Shown here: positions 24,629 through 35,241 of the stretch, one piece after another | Position numbering within the stretch: the stretch's first letter is position 1 | How the letters are laid out: each line of letters begins with the position of its first letter | NCBI RefSeq assembly: GCF_963169125.1 | Contig: NC_084794.1 | Location: forward strand, 90,937,018 to 91,001,017 | Length of the DNA: 64,000 bases | From: Humulus lupulus | Lineage: Eukaryota; Streptophyta; Magnoliopsida; Rosales; Cannabaceae | Reading direction: 5' to 3' | Program-made: the position numbers and the translations under genes | Notes under the pieces: generated by a model | The model's database searches: none | The model's input: only the letters and a program-made list of their open reading frames with translations | What the model was told of the DNA's origin: nothing

Positions 24629-25697
24629 TCATTTAATATCAATTAGAGTCCATCCAATAGCCATCTTATGGACACAAAGCACCCTTAATAATTTTTCCAC
24701 CTCCACCTCAGAAATTGAAGACACTATAAATGGAAGGGTATCTTTTTCTCCAAGGTAGGCATAGCATAAATGATCTGGTAAAGCTTTCAATTCTAGAACA
24801 GGAGGTTTCTCAATGGAAGGCAGTGGTCTCTCTAGTCCTTGACCAAGTTCTTCAAACCTTTTTCCACTCAATGGCCCAAAAGAATTAATCCAATTCAAAT
24901 AACCCATAGCCTCCTCACTATCTTCTTTATCCACATTAGCTACTATAAGGCTCAATTCAAGAGAATCTTCAACCAAATTTTGCCCTACTACAACTCTATC
25001 TATCACATCAACTGAATAGCAACTATCACTTGCTCTTGGATAATTCATGGCCTTGAATACATTGAACACTACCTCGTCACCTTGTACTCTCAACCACAAC
25101 TCTCCTTTTTGGACATCTATTAAAGCTTGCTATGTAGCTAAGAATGGTCTCCCAAGAATAATTGGGACATTTGCATCCTCCTCCATGTTAAGAACAATAA
25201 AATCTATTGGAAAAATAAATTTATCAACTTTTACCAGCACGTCTTCAATAATTCCCATAGGGTGCTTGATTGAACGATATGCCAACTGTAATGTCACTGT
25301 TGTGGGCCTTGCTTCACCCAACCCTAGTTTGCGAAATACTGACAATGGCATTAAATTTATATTGGCACCTAAATCACACAAAGCATGCTTGCATTCAAAG
25401 TCCCAATGGTGCAAGGTATGCTAAAACTCCCTGGATCTCCTAACTTTTGTGGAAGCTTCCTTTGAAAAATGGCACTACACTCCTCTACCAATGCTACAAT
25501 TTCATAATCTCCCATCTTCCTCTTATTAGACAGGATTATTTCATAAACTTGACATAGCTAGTCATTTTTTCTAGTTCTTCGGCGAAGGGGATATTAATAT
25601 GCAACTTCTTGAACACCTCCAAGAACTTCGCAAACTGTTTATCAAGATTGTGCTTACTGAGCCTCTATGGGTATGGGATCTTGATATGGTGATCAAT
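24629..25697 (-). pseudogene. G3 aspartic protease and gag-pol linker
   Basis: The frame 25414-25130 carries the retropepsin-like region: [20 protein letters not shown] with the catalytic Asp as DLGA, then the flap region and [10 protein letters not shown]. The frame 25099-24629 continues with the linker to reverse transcriptase (LWLRVQGDEVVFNVFKAM). Upstream (25697-25430) is a decayed stretch with shifts and stops in which LHINIPFAEELEKM can still be read. The coding sequence was cut from gag by insertion of T2 at 25703. Retropepsin processes the element polyprotein. Confidence 0.85.
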
Positions 25698-25702
25698 GCT
25701 TA

Positions 25703-26310
25703 TGTAACGCCCCAAACTCCAGGGACCGTTACGGTGTGCCTTGTAAACAGTGCTAAACTCGCTAATCGAGTCATTTGGCCAAAATCATGAACTAAGCATG
25801 ATTAGCGGTTTAGGGTTTAAAAACTTTGGTTAGGATGTAACGTTTCACTAGAACGTTTAATTTATACATTGGGATCCCGAAAATATAATTTCAGAGTTTA
25901 TTACAGAAAGTATATACAACAGGCCGTTCTAAGCGGCAAAACAGGGTTCAACCCTAGTTCCACTTTAAACCTCGGCCGTGGCGGACGAGCAGCTGCATAT
26001 GTACACGTCATCACCTAAGCTCTCCAACTCAAGAATTACTACACTTTCCTTGCCATTCAAGACTGCTCTTTAATTACTTAACCAATCCAAACCCTGGATC
26101 AAACCATAGCCAGTCATAACTAACTCATGAAACCAATGATGAATCCTTTCCATAACCCAACTTATCTCTTAAGTTGCTAATACTGTACTACTTTTCCCAT
26201 CACAATATAGCCATGTGATCTACATACACCATCAATATACCCTTCTCTATATACGTACCAACAAAAGAATAACACGGCGCCAAAGCCAATCAACATAATT
26301 CACATCTCAG
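25703..26310 (-). repeat. T2 terminal repeat copy A
   Basis: 608 bp starting TGTAACGCCCC and ending CACATCTCAG on the plus strand. The first roughly 345 bp match the U5 end of Tekay-like LTRs such as 487-3300. The remaining 265 bp have no match elsewhere in the window outside T2. It runs into the last codons of gag. Copies B and C have the same length and differ at only a few positions. Confidence 0.88.
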
Positions 26311-27436
26311 AACTAGAAAATTGACCTGTCATCCCCGAGGAACTAGTCTCTGTCTCTGACTGTGACTGTCCTGAAACAAACACTTGAGTTGAAATCGAGC
26401 TGTCAATCCTCTTTTGCTTAAACTCTCTTAGACTCGGACAATCCTTCTTAAGATGCCCAACCATCCCACAAAAGAAACATGCCTTTGCTCGGCATTCTCC
26501 CAGATGATGCCTCTTGCACCGAGTGCACTTTGGACGGGTCTTCCAGCTTTCCCTGTTACTCGTCTCAATAAATGGAGATACCACTATCTGAGCTCTGTGC
26601 TCTCCAGCACTCTGCTGCCCAACTACTATACTCTCAACAGCAAGAGCCTTCTCTACCACCTGAGCATAGGTAGAGACTTCATGCACTGGGGCAACTCTAA
26701 TGCCCCGAACTATTCCAGGATTCAACCCCTGAATAAATCTTTCCTTCCGAGCCATATCTGTGGGTACCATGTCTAAGGCAAACTTGGCCAATTCATCAAA
26801 TTTAGTAACATACTCGGTCACTAATGCATTACCCTGAACAAGATTCAGGAACTCATTCATCTTGGCAGTCTTAGCTACATCACAGTAATACCTCTCATTG
26901 AACAGCTGCCTAAACTCTTTCCAGTCCATCACAACTGTATCACGTGTCTGGGATACTACCTCCCACCATGTCCGGGCATCATCCCGCAATACACATGTAG
27001 CACAGATCACCCTATCGTGACCCACCAGTCCCATACTATCAAGAATAGAGCTGATCATACCCATCCATTGCTCAGCTCTGAATGGATCTAGGCCTCCCTC
27101 AAAGATTGGAGGATAAAACTTCAGGAATCTTCCACAAAGAAATTCCCGTCTATTCTCAACCCTAGGCTGAGCTGAAACTGATGCCACCCCTGGCATAGGA
27201 AAGGAAGAGTTACCACCCAACAGACTCTGTTGTTGCTTCAAATACTTGATCTCTTCCTCCTGCCTCTGCAATCTTAATTGCAAGTCTGTAAGCGTCTGCT
27301 GAACATTCAAAGATGCAGACGAAGAACTGATACCCTGGCTGTAACTCCCAGCCCCTGTATAGCTATCACCAGGCCTCATAACCTGCCCTTGAGTATAAAC
27401 CTGCTGATTAAATATGTAGTCAATAACTTGACCCAT
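26300..27436 (-). CDS. T2 Gag protein, intact, chromovirus type
   Basis: An uninterrupted 378-codon frame starts MGQVIDYIFNQQVY and ends SSEM and a stop. A coiled-coil stretch is at about residues 50-70 (LQLRLQRQEEEIKYLKQQQ). The retrotransposon Gag domain spans roughly 105-240 (FYPPIFEGGLDPFRAEQWM, DDARTWWEVVSQTRD, FIQGLNPGIVRGIRVAPV). A CCHC zinc knuckle CFFCGMVGHLKKDC lies near residue 325, preceded by a second Cys/His group CTRCKRHHLGEC. It matches T1's Gag domain by domain (HPPIFEGGPDP, VVGNLKKDC), so it is Tekay-derived. Gag forms the particle that packages element RNA. The frame stops before any protease, leaving a gag-only element similar in content to the TR-GAG group described in plants. 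It is the best preserved gag in the window. Confidence 0.9.
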   Translation of the reverse strand: MGQVIDYIFNQQVYTQGQVMRPGDSYTGAGSYSQGISSSSASLNVQQTLTDLQLRLQRQEEEIKYLKQQQSLLGGNSSFPMPGVASVSAQPRVENRREFLCGRFLKFYPPIFEGGLDPFRAEQWMGMISSILDSMGLVGHDRVICATCVLRDDARTWWEVVSQTRDTVVMDWKEFRQLFNERYYCDVAKTAKMNEFLNLVQGNALVTEYVTKFDELAKFALDMVPTDMARKERFIQGLNPGIVRGIRVAPVHEVSTYAQVVEKALAVESIVVGQQSAGEHRAQIVVSPFIETSNRESWKTRPKCTRCKRHHLGECRAKACFFCGMVGHLKKDCPSLREFKQKRIDSSISTQVFVSGQSQSETETSSSGMTGQFSSSEM

Positions 27437-27871
27437 TAGTCACAATAACCATATCAAGGGCTTTTCCCACGGGATAAACCTTACCACACCACAATCATAA
27501 ACCACTTGCAGTACTGCAAACATGCCCATGGCATTCATACATACTCATAATCCCTGCTCTTCCAATACTCAAACCATGCTTCCAATCCTAGCATGCAAAC
27601 AACACAATTATATATAGATTCACAGAGCAGGTATCCATATGATCACAGTCATATATACATATATATTCACGGAGCATATAATCATATAGTCAAGAGCCAG
27701 GCTCTATCAGAATCTCATGCTCCCTAATACAATGTGCAGGTAAATCATTCACATTTTATTTAAACAGCTATACACATAGCTACAGAAATAGTTACCATTC
27801 CTTGAGTGAAGCTATCTTCAGTGATGAGTGTACATGCCCAGCTTGTCTTCAGGAACCATAAACCTTGGCTC

Positions 27872-27883
27872 GCTCTGATACCA
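27872..27883 (-). promoter_or_regulatory. T2 primer-binding site, tRNA-iMet type
   Basis: The minus strand reads TGGTATCAGAGC, complementary to the 3' part of initiator methionine tRNA, three bases inside copy B. This is the usual primer site of Tekay elements and fixes copy B as the 5' LTR end. The leader between it and gag (27437-27871) is non-coding. Confidence 0.9.
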
Positions 27884-27886
27884 AGT

Positions 27887-28494
27887 TGTAACGCCCCAAA
27901 CTCCAGGGACCGTTACGGTGTGCCTTGTAAACAGTGCTAAACTCGCTAATCGAGTCATTTGGCCAAAATCGTGAACTAAGTATGATTAGCGGTTTAGGGT
28001 TTAAAAACTTTGGTTAGGATGTAACGTTTCACTAGAACGTTTAATTTATACATTGGGATCCCGAAAATATAATTTCAGAGTTTATTACAGAAAGTATATA
28101 CAACAGGCCGTTCTAAGCGGCAAAACAGGGTTCAACCCTAGTTCCACTTTAAACCTCGGCCGTGGCGGACGAGCAGCTGCATATGTACACGTCATCACCT
28201 AAGCTCTCCAACTCAAGAATTACTACACTTTCCTTGCCATTCAAGACTGCTCTTTAATTACTTAACCAATCCAAACCCTGGATCAAACCATAGCCAGTCA
28301 TAACTAACTCATGAAACCAATGATGAATCCTTTCCATAACCCAACTTATCTCTTAAGTTGCTAATACTGTACTACTTTTCCCGTCACAATATAGCCATGT
28401 GATCTACATACACCATCAATATACCCTTCTCTATATACGTACCAACAAAAGAATAACACGGCGCCAAAGCCAATCAACATAATTCACATCTCAG
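27887..28494 (-). repeat. T2 terminal repeat copy B
   Basis: 608 bp, a direct copy of A with a few substitutions (for example 'cgtgaactaagtatg' where A has 'catgaactaagcatg'). It lies next to the primer site, as a 5' LTR should. Its far end, CTCAG, runs straight into a 27-bp leader fragment (28495-28521, a copy of 27512-27538). The last three bases, CAG, are shared with the leader at 27509-27511, a possible microhomology junction. Confidence 0.88.
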
Positions 28495-28552
28495 TACTGC
28501 AAACATGCCCATGGCATTCATGGCTAGGGGATGACAGGTCAGTTTTCTAGTT

Positions 28553-29160
28553 CTGAGATGTGAATTATGTTGATTGGCTTTGGCGCCATGTTATTCTTTT
28601 GTTGGTACGTATATAGAGAAGGGTATATTGATGGTGTATGTAGATCACATGGCTATATTGTGATGGGTAAAGTAGTACAGTATTAGAAACTTAAGAGATA
28701 AGTTGGGTTATGGAAAGGATTCATCATTGGTTTCATGAGTTAGTTATGACTGGCTATGGTTTGATCCAGGGTTTGGATTGGTTAAGTAATTAAAGAGCAG
28801 TCTTGAATGGCAAGGAAAGTGTAGTAATTCTTGAGTTGGAGAGCTTAGGTGATGACGTGTACATATGCAGCTGCTCGTCCGCCACGGCCGAGGTTTAAAG
28901 TGGAACTAGGGTTGAACCCTGTTTTGCCGCTTAGAACGACCTGTTGTATATACTTTCTGTAATAAACTCTGAAATTATATTTTCGGGATCCCAATGTATA
29001 AATTAAACGTTCTAGTGAAACGTTACATCCTAACCAAAGTTTTTAAACCCTAAACCGCTAATCATACTTAGTTCACGATTTTGGCCAAATGACTCGATTA
29101 GCGAGTTTAGCACTGTTTACAAGGCACACCATAACGGTCCCTGGAGTTTGGGGCGTTACA
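28553..29160 (+). repeat. T2 terminal repeat copy C, inverted
   Basis: 608 bp, the reverse complement of A and B, ending GGGGCGTTACA at the right border of T2. It is preceded by about 27 bp copied from the last codons of gag (28526-28552, one base different from 26311-26337). So C descends from a 3' LTR plus gag end joined in opposite orientation. With B it makes a long inverted repeat around a 58-bp spacer. Confidence 0.88.
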
Positions 29161-30661
29161 GCTTACTGGAGGTACCACTTGTTTTTTTGGGACGCTATCA
29201 GTAACTTTTCCTCACTAGGCTTCTTTTCGATTGTGCTCTGTATCTTTTGTTCTTGACTCATCTTATCTGGCTGGATCTTACTTGGCCCTTCATACTGTGT
29301 CCCACTTCTCAAGGTAATGGTTTGGCACTGTTCTTTAGGGTTTACTTTAGTAGTGCTAGGAAAATTTCCTTGAGCCCTGTTTGTCATTAAAGTAGCCAAT
29401 TGACCAATCTGGGTCTCCAATCTCCTTATAGAAGCCCTTGTTTCGATCATAAGTTGATTCAATACATCAGGATATGCTTCAGGTTGCTTCATGGGTATTG
29501 GCTGTTGTGGTGGTCTATTTTTTGGTTGATAAAACCCAGAAGGAGGTTGTTGGTAAGATTGATGGGGTTGTGGGAAAGGCTGCTGAACACTCTGATTATT
29601 ATGTTCCAAGAAAAGTTAGGATGGTTCCTCCATCCTTGGTTGTAGAACATGGAATATGGGTTATTGGCTGGCCTTTGTCTATTTCCTATGGCTTGAACTT
29701 GTTCCATAGGCAAATTATTTAAATCCATTGCAGGACATTGGTTAGCTGAATGTGCCATTACACATATTTCACACACACTTTGTAATTGCATAGCTTGAGT
29801 TGTGAGGTTATTATGTTGTAGTTGTTTCATCAAGGATGCCACTTGAGCTGCAAGCATTGAGATGGCATCTAATTCAATCATCCCAACCACTTTCTTTGTA
29901 TTTTCCCTCTCAGTAGGCCACTGGTAATTGTTCATGGCCATCTCATCTAACAATTCATAAGCTTCATTAGCACTTTTGCTCATGAACGCATCTCATGCTG
30001 CATCATCTATTATGGTACGAGTAGTACCATTTAACCCATTATAAAAGATGTGGTCCAGCATCCACTTCTCTATACCATGATGCGGGCACTTCCTTAACAA
30101 CTCTTTGAATCTCTCCCATGCATCATACAGCAATTCTCCTTTCGTCTGGTAGAAATTATTAATTTCTCCTCTCAACTTTGTAGCTTTTCCTGGAGGGAAA
30201 AACTTTGCAAGGAACTTTTGAGTGAGCTCCTCCTATGTGGTAATAGAGTTAGGTTGTAGGGAAATCAACCAACTCTTTGCGCGGTCCCTAAGGGAAAATG
30301 GAAATAGCCTCAACCTGTTTGCGTCATCTCTCTCCCTATTCATCTTAAAATTCGCACAAAGCTCCAAGAAATTAGCTATGTACATGTTAGGCTCCTCTGT
30401 AGGCAAGCCTCCAAACTGAACAGTGGATTGGATCATTTGTAGAATTCCTGGCTTAATCTAAAAATTATTTGCAACAATTGTTGGGGGTGTGATGCAAGAA
30501 TGCACTCCCATGACAGTGGGAAGCATAATCTCGGTTCTTGGTCCTTGTTCCACAGGAACCTTTGCTACATTTGGAATCTCAACAGCAGTTGCTGCCGTAT
30601 AAACATTATTGGCAGCATTGTTCGTTGCATTCTCTTGATTCTCAGCCATAGTTCTCTCCAA
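29161..30661 (-). pseudogene. G3 Gag, broken
   Basis: Read on the minus strand: frame 30661-30458, a stop, 30436-30233 ([32 protein letters not shown]), a stop, 30175-29993 (FYQTKGELLYDAWERFKELL, DHIFYNGL), a stop, then 29983-29489. The last contains a CCHC-like knuckle CEICVMAHSANQC. A frameshift near 29575 enters frame 29609-29163 (LETQIGQLATLM, TLRSGTQYEGP). This order is typical of Athila-group Gag. Two of the stops fit Trp TGG to TAG and Gly GGA to TGA. T2 then cuts the sequence at 29160. Confidence 0.87.
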
Positions 30662-30850
30662 CCTCTTCTTCTCTCTTTTCTATCTGTAGGTTCTTTCTAT
30701 CTCAAGATTCACTGGTATGATCTCAGATGTCTTTCCACGTCGCATGTACCAAAACTTCCTGAGATTAGAAAATTCAGACACAAACTAAGTTAGAAGATAA
30801 ACAATCAAATTAGAGTAAAAATTAACTGAATTGATATTAATAATTTTTAG

Positions 30851-30867
30851 TCCCCAGCAACGGCGCC
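30851..30867 (-). promoter_or_regulatory. G3 primer-binding site, tRNA-Asp type
   Basis: The minus strand reads TGGCGCCGTTGCTGGGG, six bases inside the 5' LTR. It matches the 3' end of plant tRNA-Asp(GTC), the known primer for Athila-group elements, with one mismatch. Confidence 0.88.
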
Positions 30868-30873
30868 AACAAC

Positions 30874-32062
30874 TTGTTGTGAAAAATTGATAATGCAAGT
30901 ATACGTATCGTTTCAAGTAATATAGTGCACAAGCATGAGTATCATCCCACAAAGACTGAATTACTAAGTACCAATATTTAATTCCTAATCTCTATTTGGC
31001 TAACGAAAATTTGTTGACAAGAGAAAACTAAAACATAAACATAAAAACCAATTAAAAACTATAAACTCTAAACATATATCAATGAAGATAATTAATTAAA
31101 GGATGAAAATTAGGGAATTTAATCTCATCATCTTTCCACTCTCTATTTCCTTAATGCATTATTATCATAAGATTTTCTTCTAAATGAGATAGTAAGTTAC
31201 AAAAGTATTCTATATTTGTGTTAAGAAATATAAAATTCGACCAATGTGTGAATTTTCTATATTTCTATGATAAACTTAACATATATGAAGCATTAGGCTT
31301 AAGAACTTATAAGCTACATAAACCATATTGATACTTTCGTTCAGTATTGAAATCTATGTCTATTCAATTATAGCATGTTTGAATCTCACCTTTCAGATTT
31401 TGAAACAAATTCATATGTATCATGTAATAAATGTCCAATAAATCACAAGCATTAATTATTAATTGAAAAGATCTCAAATGAGAAGAACAAAACATAAACT
31501 TGCATCAATTCATAGAAGAGTTTCAAGAGGCTCAATTAAAAACCATAAACTAGATTTAGTTCATAATAATACAATTCAAATCCATGAAATTAACAATTGA
31601 CATAAACTAAAGATGAAAAGAAAACAAAGGAAATATAAGATAAGAAAAAGAAAAACTCTAATTGATCCAATGTTTCGCAAATATTCTCCAGCTGTCTTCT
31701 CCTAGCCCCAATTCTGCATAATTAGGGTTTATTACTAAAAATCTCCTTAAAATATAAAACCCTACGATCTCCCCAAGTGAAATGACCAAATTTCCCTTCT
31801 TTAAAGAAATCTACAGAAATCCTCACTTTCCCAACACCTAGCGCGGTCGCGGCACTGTGTAGCGTGATCGCGCTACATGCTTCAAATCACCATTTTTGCC
31901 AGATTTTCGTCTTTTTATCGAATTTGACATCTTTTCATTCCAAAACATCCCAAGTCCTTAAAAACAAACCAAAACCAGCATAAAATGGAACAAAATAAAC
32001 TTAATTGACTACAAAAACTTCCTAAAAAGACACACTAAAATGAGTCTAAAACTCATTTATCA
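30874..32062 (-). repeat. G3 5' LTR
   Basis: 1189 bp starting TGTTGTGAAAAATTG and ending TTTATCA on the plus strand, bounded by the AACTT duplication at 32063-32067. It matches both halves of the MULE-split 3' LTR and so serves as an unfilled copy of the MULE site. A CpG-rich 'gcgcggtcgcggcac' lies near 31845. Confidence 0.88.
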
Positions 32063-32103
32063 AACTTTGGAACTAATAAATTGACATTTTTGAGCTCTAA
32101 TCA

Positions 32104-33394
32104 CTTGAATTCAGTGATCCTGCTGATGGTCCACCTATTCATGATGAACAATTGCTTTCTATTACTAAGTTACCGTGGTATGCATACATTGTTAACTACT
32201 TAGTAACAGGTGAACTTCCTTCTAACTAGAGTTCACAAAATAAACACAAATTTCTGGTCGAGGTGCGCAATTTCTTTTAGGATGACCCATACTTATTCAA
32301 GTATTGTCCCGACCAAATCATGCGAAGATGCATCCACGAAGATGAGGTGTCTAGTGTGCTGAATTTTTGCAACAACGATGCTTATGGTGGTCACTTTTCT
32401 GTGAAGAAATCCATTGGAAAAATCTTACAATGCAGTCTTTACTGGCCCACTTTGTTCAAAGACACCAATGATTTCTGTAGTTCGTGTATAAGGTGCCAAA
32501 AGTTAGGCTCCTTGTCCCATTGGCACATGATGCCCTTGAACTCAATTCTTGTTATCGAAATATTTGATTGTTGGGGGATAGACTTTATAGGACCATTTCC
32601 ACCTTCTTTTGACTACCTTTACATTCTTCTCGTTGTGGATTATGTTTCAAAATGGGTCGAGGCAGTACCCTGTCGAACCAATGATAATGCTACATTTGTC
32701 AAATTCTTGAAAGAAAATGTGTTATCAAGGTTCGGTACTCCTCGCGCTATCATCAATGATCAAGGCTTCCACTTTTGCAACAGATCTTTTAAGGCTCTTA
32801 TGTGTAAGTACAATGTACTTTATAAAGTTACAAATGCCTATTATCCACAAACTAATGGCCAACCTGAGTTATTCAATAGGGAGATAAAACATATTCTGGG
32901 AAAGATAGTAAATCCCAACTGCAAAGATTGGTCTACACGTCTTTTAGACGCTCTTTGGGCATACTGTACTGCTTTCAAATCCCCTCTTGGGATGTCTCCC
33001 TATCAGCTTTTCTTTGGAAAAGCCTGTCATTTACCTGTCGAGCTCAAGCATAAAGCTTATTGGGCTATCAAAGCCCTAAACTTTGATCTTAATGCCGCAG
33101 GCATCAATCGGAAACTCCAATTGTCCAAAATTGAGGAGTTGAGGAATGATGCATATGACAATTCCAGGATCTATAAGGCAAAGTTGAAAATCGCTCATGA
33201 TAAATAGATCCTGCGAAAACACTTTGAGTCAAATCAGAATGTGAAACTGTATGGTTCTCATTTGCACTTGCATCTCGATAAACTGAGATCGTGCTGGACT
33301 AGTCCATTTGTGGTGAAACAAGTATTTCCCAATGGTTCTGTTGAGGTCGAGGACCCAACCGATGGGAGAAATTTTTCAGTCAATGGCCAATGAT
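32104..33394 (+). pseudogene. G1 integrase
   Basis: Continuation of G1 pol after S1. The link region (IHDEQLLSITKLPWYAY) has stops near 32229 and 32279. The 295-codon frame 32320-33207 holds a degenerate zinc region ([26 protein letters not shown]) in which the first His is not evident. The core has Asp in [12 protein letters not shown], Asp in IINDQGFHF and Glu in [12 protein letters not shown], followed by [19 protein letters not shown] stop (TAG, 33205) splits off the C-terminal region, which ends VNGQ and TGA where relatives continue with Arg, fitting a CGA-to-TGA change. Confidence 0.88.
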
Positions 33395-34854
33395 TGAAGC
33401 ATTACATTGAGAGTGTGAGTCACGTTGAAGAAGTCCTTCTTGAGGACCCAGTTTATACACTTTGAATGGTTTGTTTGTTTTTATTTTACTTTTATTTTTC
33501 TATCTCTATTTTATTTATGTATGTTTTTCGTTCTTGTATTTTGTTTGTTTCTCGGTATTGTTATCAAATTATTTCAGCTCTTGCCTCGTGGACATTGTCA
33601 TCATCCAAGTTTTCTCTTTCCCTATCTTTTTCATTGAATATTCATTTTGACATTAAGGACATTGTCTGGTTTTTGGTTGGGGGTGGTGAGCATTCATTAG
33701 TATTCATTTGGAAAATCTTATCAACTTGTCGAATTTTTAAAGTCATATTTTCTCAAAATTATCCGATCATGAGTACAACTTGTTGGTTTGAGTCTGTTTT
33801 TACTATGTTTATTTATTAAGAAGTGATTTCCAGAGTTCTATTGTGCACTTTTCAAACATGTGGTAAAATAGTGTTAATACAAATAGTTGAGAAAATTTTC
33901 AAGTTTAAAGTTTTTCATTTCTTGGTGAGTTGTAAGAGTTGAGAAAACATCTTTTTAAACTTTTATTGATCATTTGAGTTAGTAAAGTCACATTTTTGGA
34001 ATTTGAAACATGACATTTACTAGAGGGATAATTTTCATATAAGAATTAGTCTTTGTAATAAATTTTAAATTTGTGTTCTATTTTTTTTTTTGTTTTTGTA
34101 ATTTCCTTTTATTTTTGTGTTGCCTCTTGTCAAAAAGAAAAGAAAAAAGAAAATAAATAAAAAAAGAGAAAAGCAAAGTACCAAAAAAAGTAATGAAAAA
34201 AAAGAACAAGAGCAACATTTTTTCTTATTACTTTGTAATTTTGTATAACAAAATAAAATAAAATAAAATATTTCTATTATTATTCTGTTCTTTTGTGTAA
34301 ATATATTTATGAATAAAAAAATATTATATATAAAAAAAGTTATAGTTTCCTTTTCTTATTTATCGTTTCTAGTTAGTTGACTCTTTATTCTTTGAGTTTT
34401 CTCTTGTAAATCACAAATGTTGTTTGTCATTTGAATTCCAATAAGTTGATATGCCTATCTTATGATCAATACTTATTCAAATTGTTTGTTCTAAAAAGTT
34501 TATCTTTTCTCATTTGAGCGTTAACTGTTACATTTCCAACTCCAAGAGTGTTATCCTTCCCATAAAAATACTTTTAATGCTCGTGAGGAATTTGGAGTTG
34601 AGACATTTATACTTTTGAGATTTTTTGATACTATTTGTGTTATGACTTGTGATAAAAGAAAATGAATATGGTTTGGTGAACACACAAAGGACTTTGGAAT
34701 TGCAACTGAAGTAGCGTTGTTAGTAATTTTTTATATTTTGTTGATACTTTGAAAATGCTTAGATAGTTTTGCTTGGTTTGACTTGATTATTCAACTTAAT
34801 AATTTTTTTTCCGCTTGAATTGTTAGGGACTAGCAATAAGTTGGTTGGGGGTTG
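33395..34854 (+). other. G1 3' untranslated region and polypurine tract
   Basis: AT-rich non-coding sequence. It includes the Athila-type words 'gacattaaggacattgtctg' and 'ggttgggggtgg' near 33650, and an A-rich low-complexity block at about 34085-34345. It ends in TTGGTTGGGGGTTG (34841-34854), the polypurine tract just before the 3' LTR. Short frames around 33425-33819 are T-rich chance frames. Confidence 0.75.
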
Positions 34855-35241
34855 TGATTAGTACTCAAAAATGTCAATTTATTAGTTTTAAAGTGTAAAA
34901 TAAATTAAGTTTTAATTAATATTTTCTTAGATTTATTGTAATATATATTTTTTAATTGAAAATATTAACTTTAACTTAATTTGTGTTGATTTTCAGGAAA
35001 TAAATTGCTTTTGGACACAAAGAAAAAAAAGAAAGAAACAAAGCTGAAAATAGAATGAAAAAAATGGTAATTTTGAGGAGAGAAGCCCAAAAACGCAAAC
35101 CCAGAACACTCCAGGCCCGATGGGCCTTCTCTCTCTCCCCCATGGGTCCTAGCGCCACATGGCGCTCCCGCAACTCGACATGCATCGCCCAAGCTGCTGC
35201 CTCCACCCGACCCGCTTGCCCACCTGGTGACCCACACCTAG

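Larger units (their letters stand above)
25703..29160 (-). mobile_element. T2: gag-only composite with inverted LTR ends
   Basis: A 3458-bp unit flanked by perfect GCTTA duplications (25698-25702 and 29161-29165) inside G3. Plus-strand order: 608-bp copy A (25703-26310), gag on the minus strand, leader and primer site, 608-bp copy B in the same orientation as A (27887-28494), a 58-bp junction, then 608-bp copy C inverted (28553-29160). Outer ends read TGTAACGCCCC and GGGGCGTTACA, both the U5 end of a Tekay-like LTR. The 5-bp TSD implies integrase-type insertion of the whole rearranged molecule. There is no protease or pol gene. An ordinary element would be A-gag-B with TSDs at the ends of A and B; none is seen after B. 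Confidence 0.85.
11128..32062 (-). mobile_element. G3: near-complete Athila-like element
   Basis: A minus-strand Ty3/gypsy element with both LTRs and perfect TSDs AACTT (11123-11127 and 32063-32067). Order in the sense direction: 5' LTR (32062-30874), tRNA-Asp-type primer site (30867-30851), gag, protease, reverse transcriptase, RNase H, integrase, an extra downstream ORF (20659-19543), polypurine tract (about 18198-18180) and 3' LTR (18179-11128). The clade is inferred from the primer site, the protease and integrase sequences and the extra ORF. Two later insertions sit inside: a MULE in the 3' LTR and the gag-only composite T2 between gag and protease. Confidence 0.9.
7527..32103 (-). mobile_element. 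S1: Athila-type solo LTR, heavily nested
   Basis: On the plus strand this LTR starts TGATTAACGCCCAAAACG (7527) and ends GAGCTCTAATCA (32103). Perfect duplications CTTGA flank it (7522-7526 and 32104-32108). Its own sequence is only about 1.4 kb: 7527-8401, 10631-11127 and 32068-32103. The rest is a Tekay-like solo LTR (8402-10625) and the Athila-like element G3 (11128-32062). It is the same LTR family as S2 (38565), G1's own 3' LTR (34855, reversed) and the LARD LTRs (48173, 53770). It sits antisense inside G1 pol. Confidence 0.88.

Noticed and set aside
25703..28494. A-gag-B as a simple gag-only LTR element with C as a separate neighbour
   Set aside because: The TSD GCTTA lies outside A and outside C, not at the end of B, and C carries a gag-end fragment, so the three belong to one insertion.
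30851..30867. tRNA-like sequence next to LTRs
   Set aside because: It is a 17-base primer-binding site complementary to tRNA-Asp, not a tRNA gene; no cloverleaf or anticodon arm is present.
33425..33819. Three overlapping hydrophobic frames
   Set aside because: These are T-rich 3' untranslated sequence of G1 giving Phe/Leu runs in several frames at once; no conserved start or domain.
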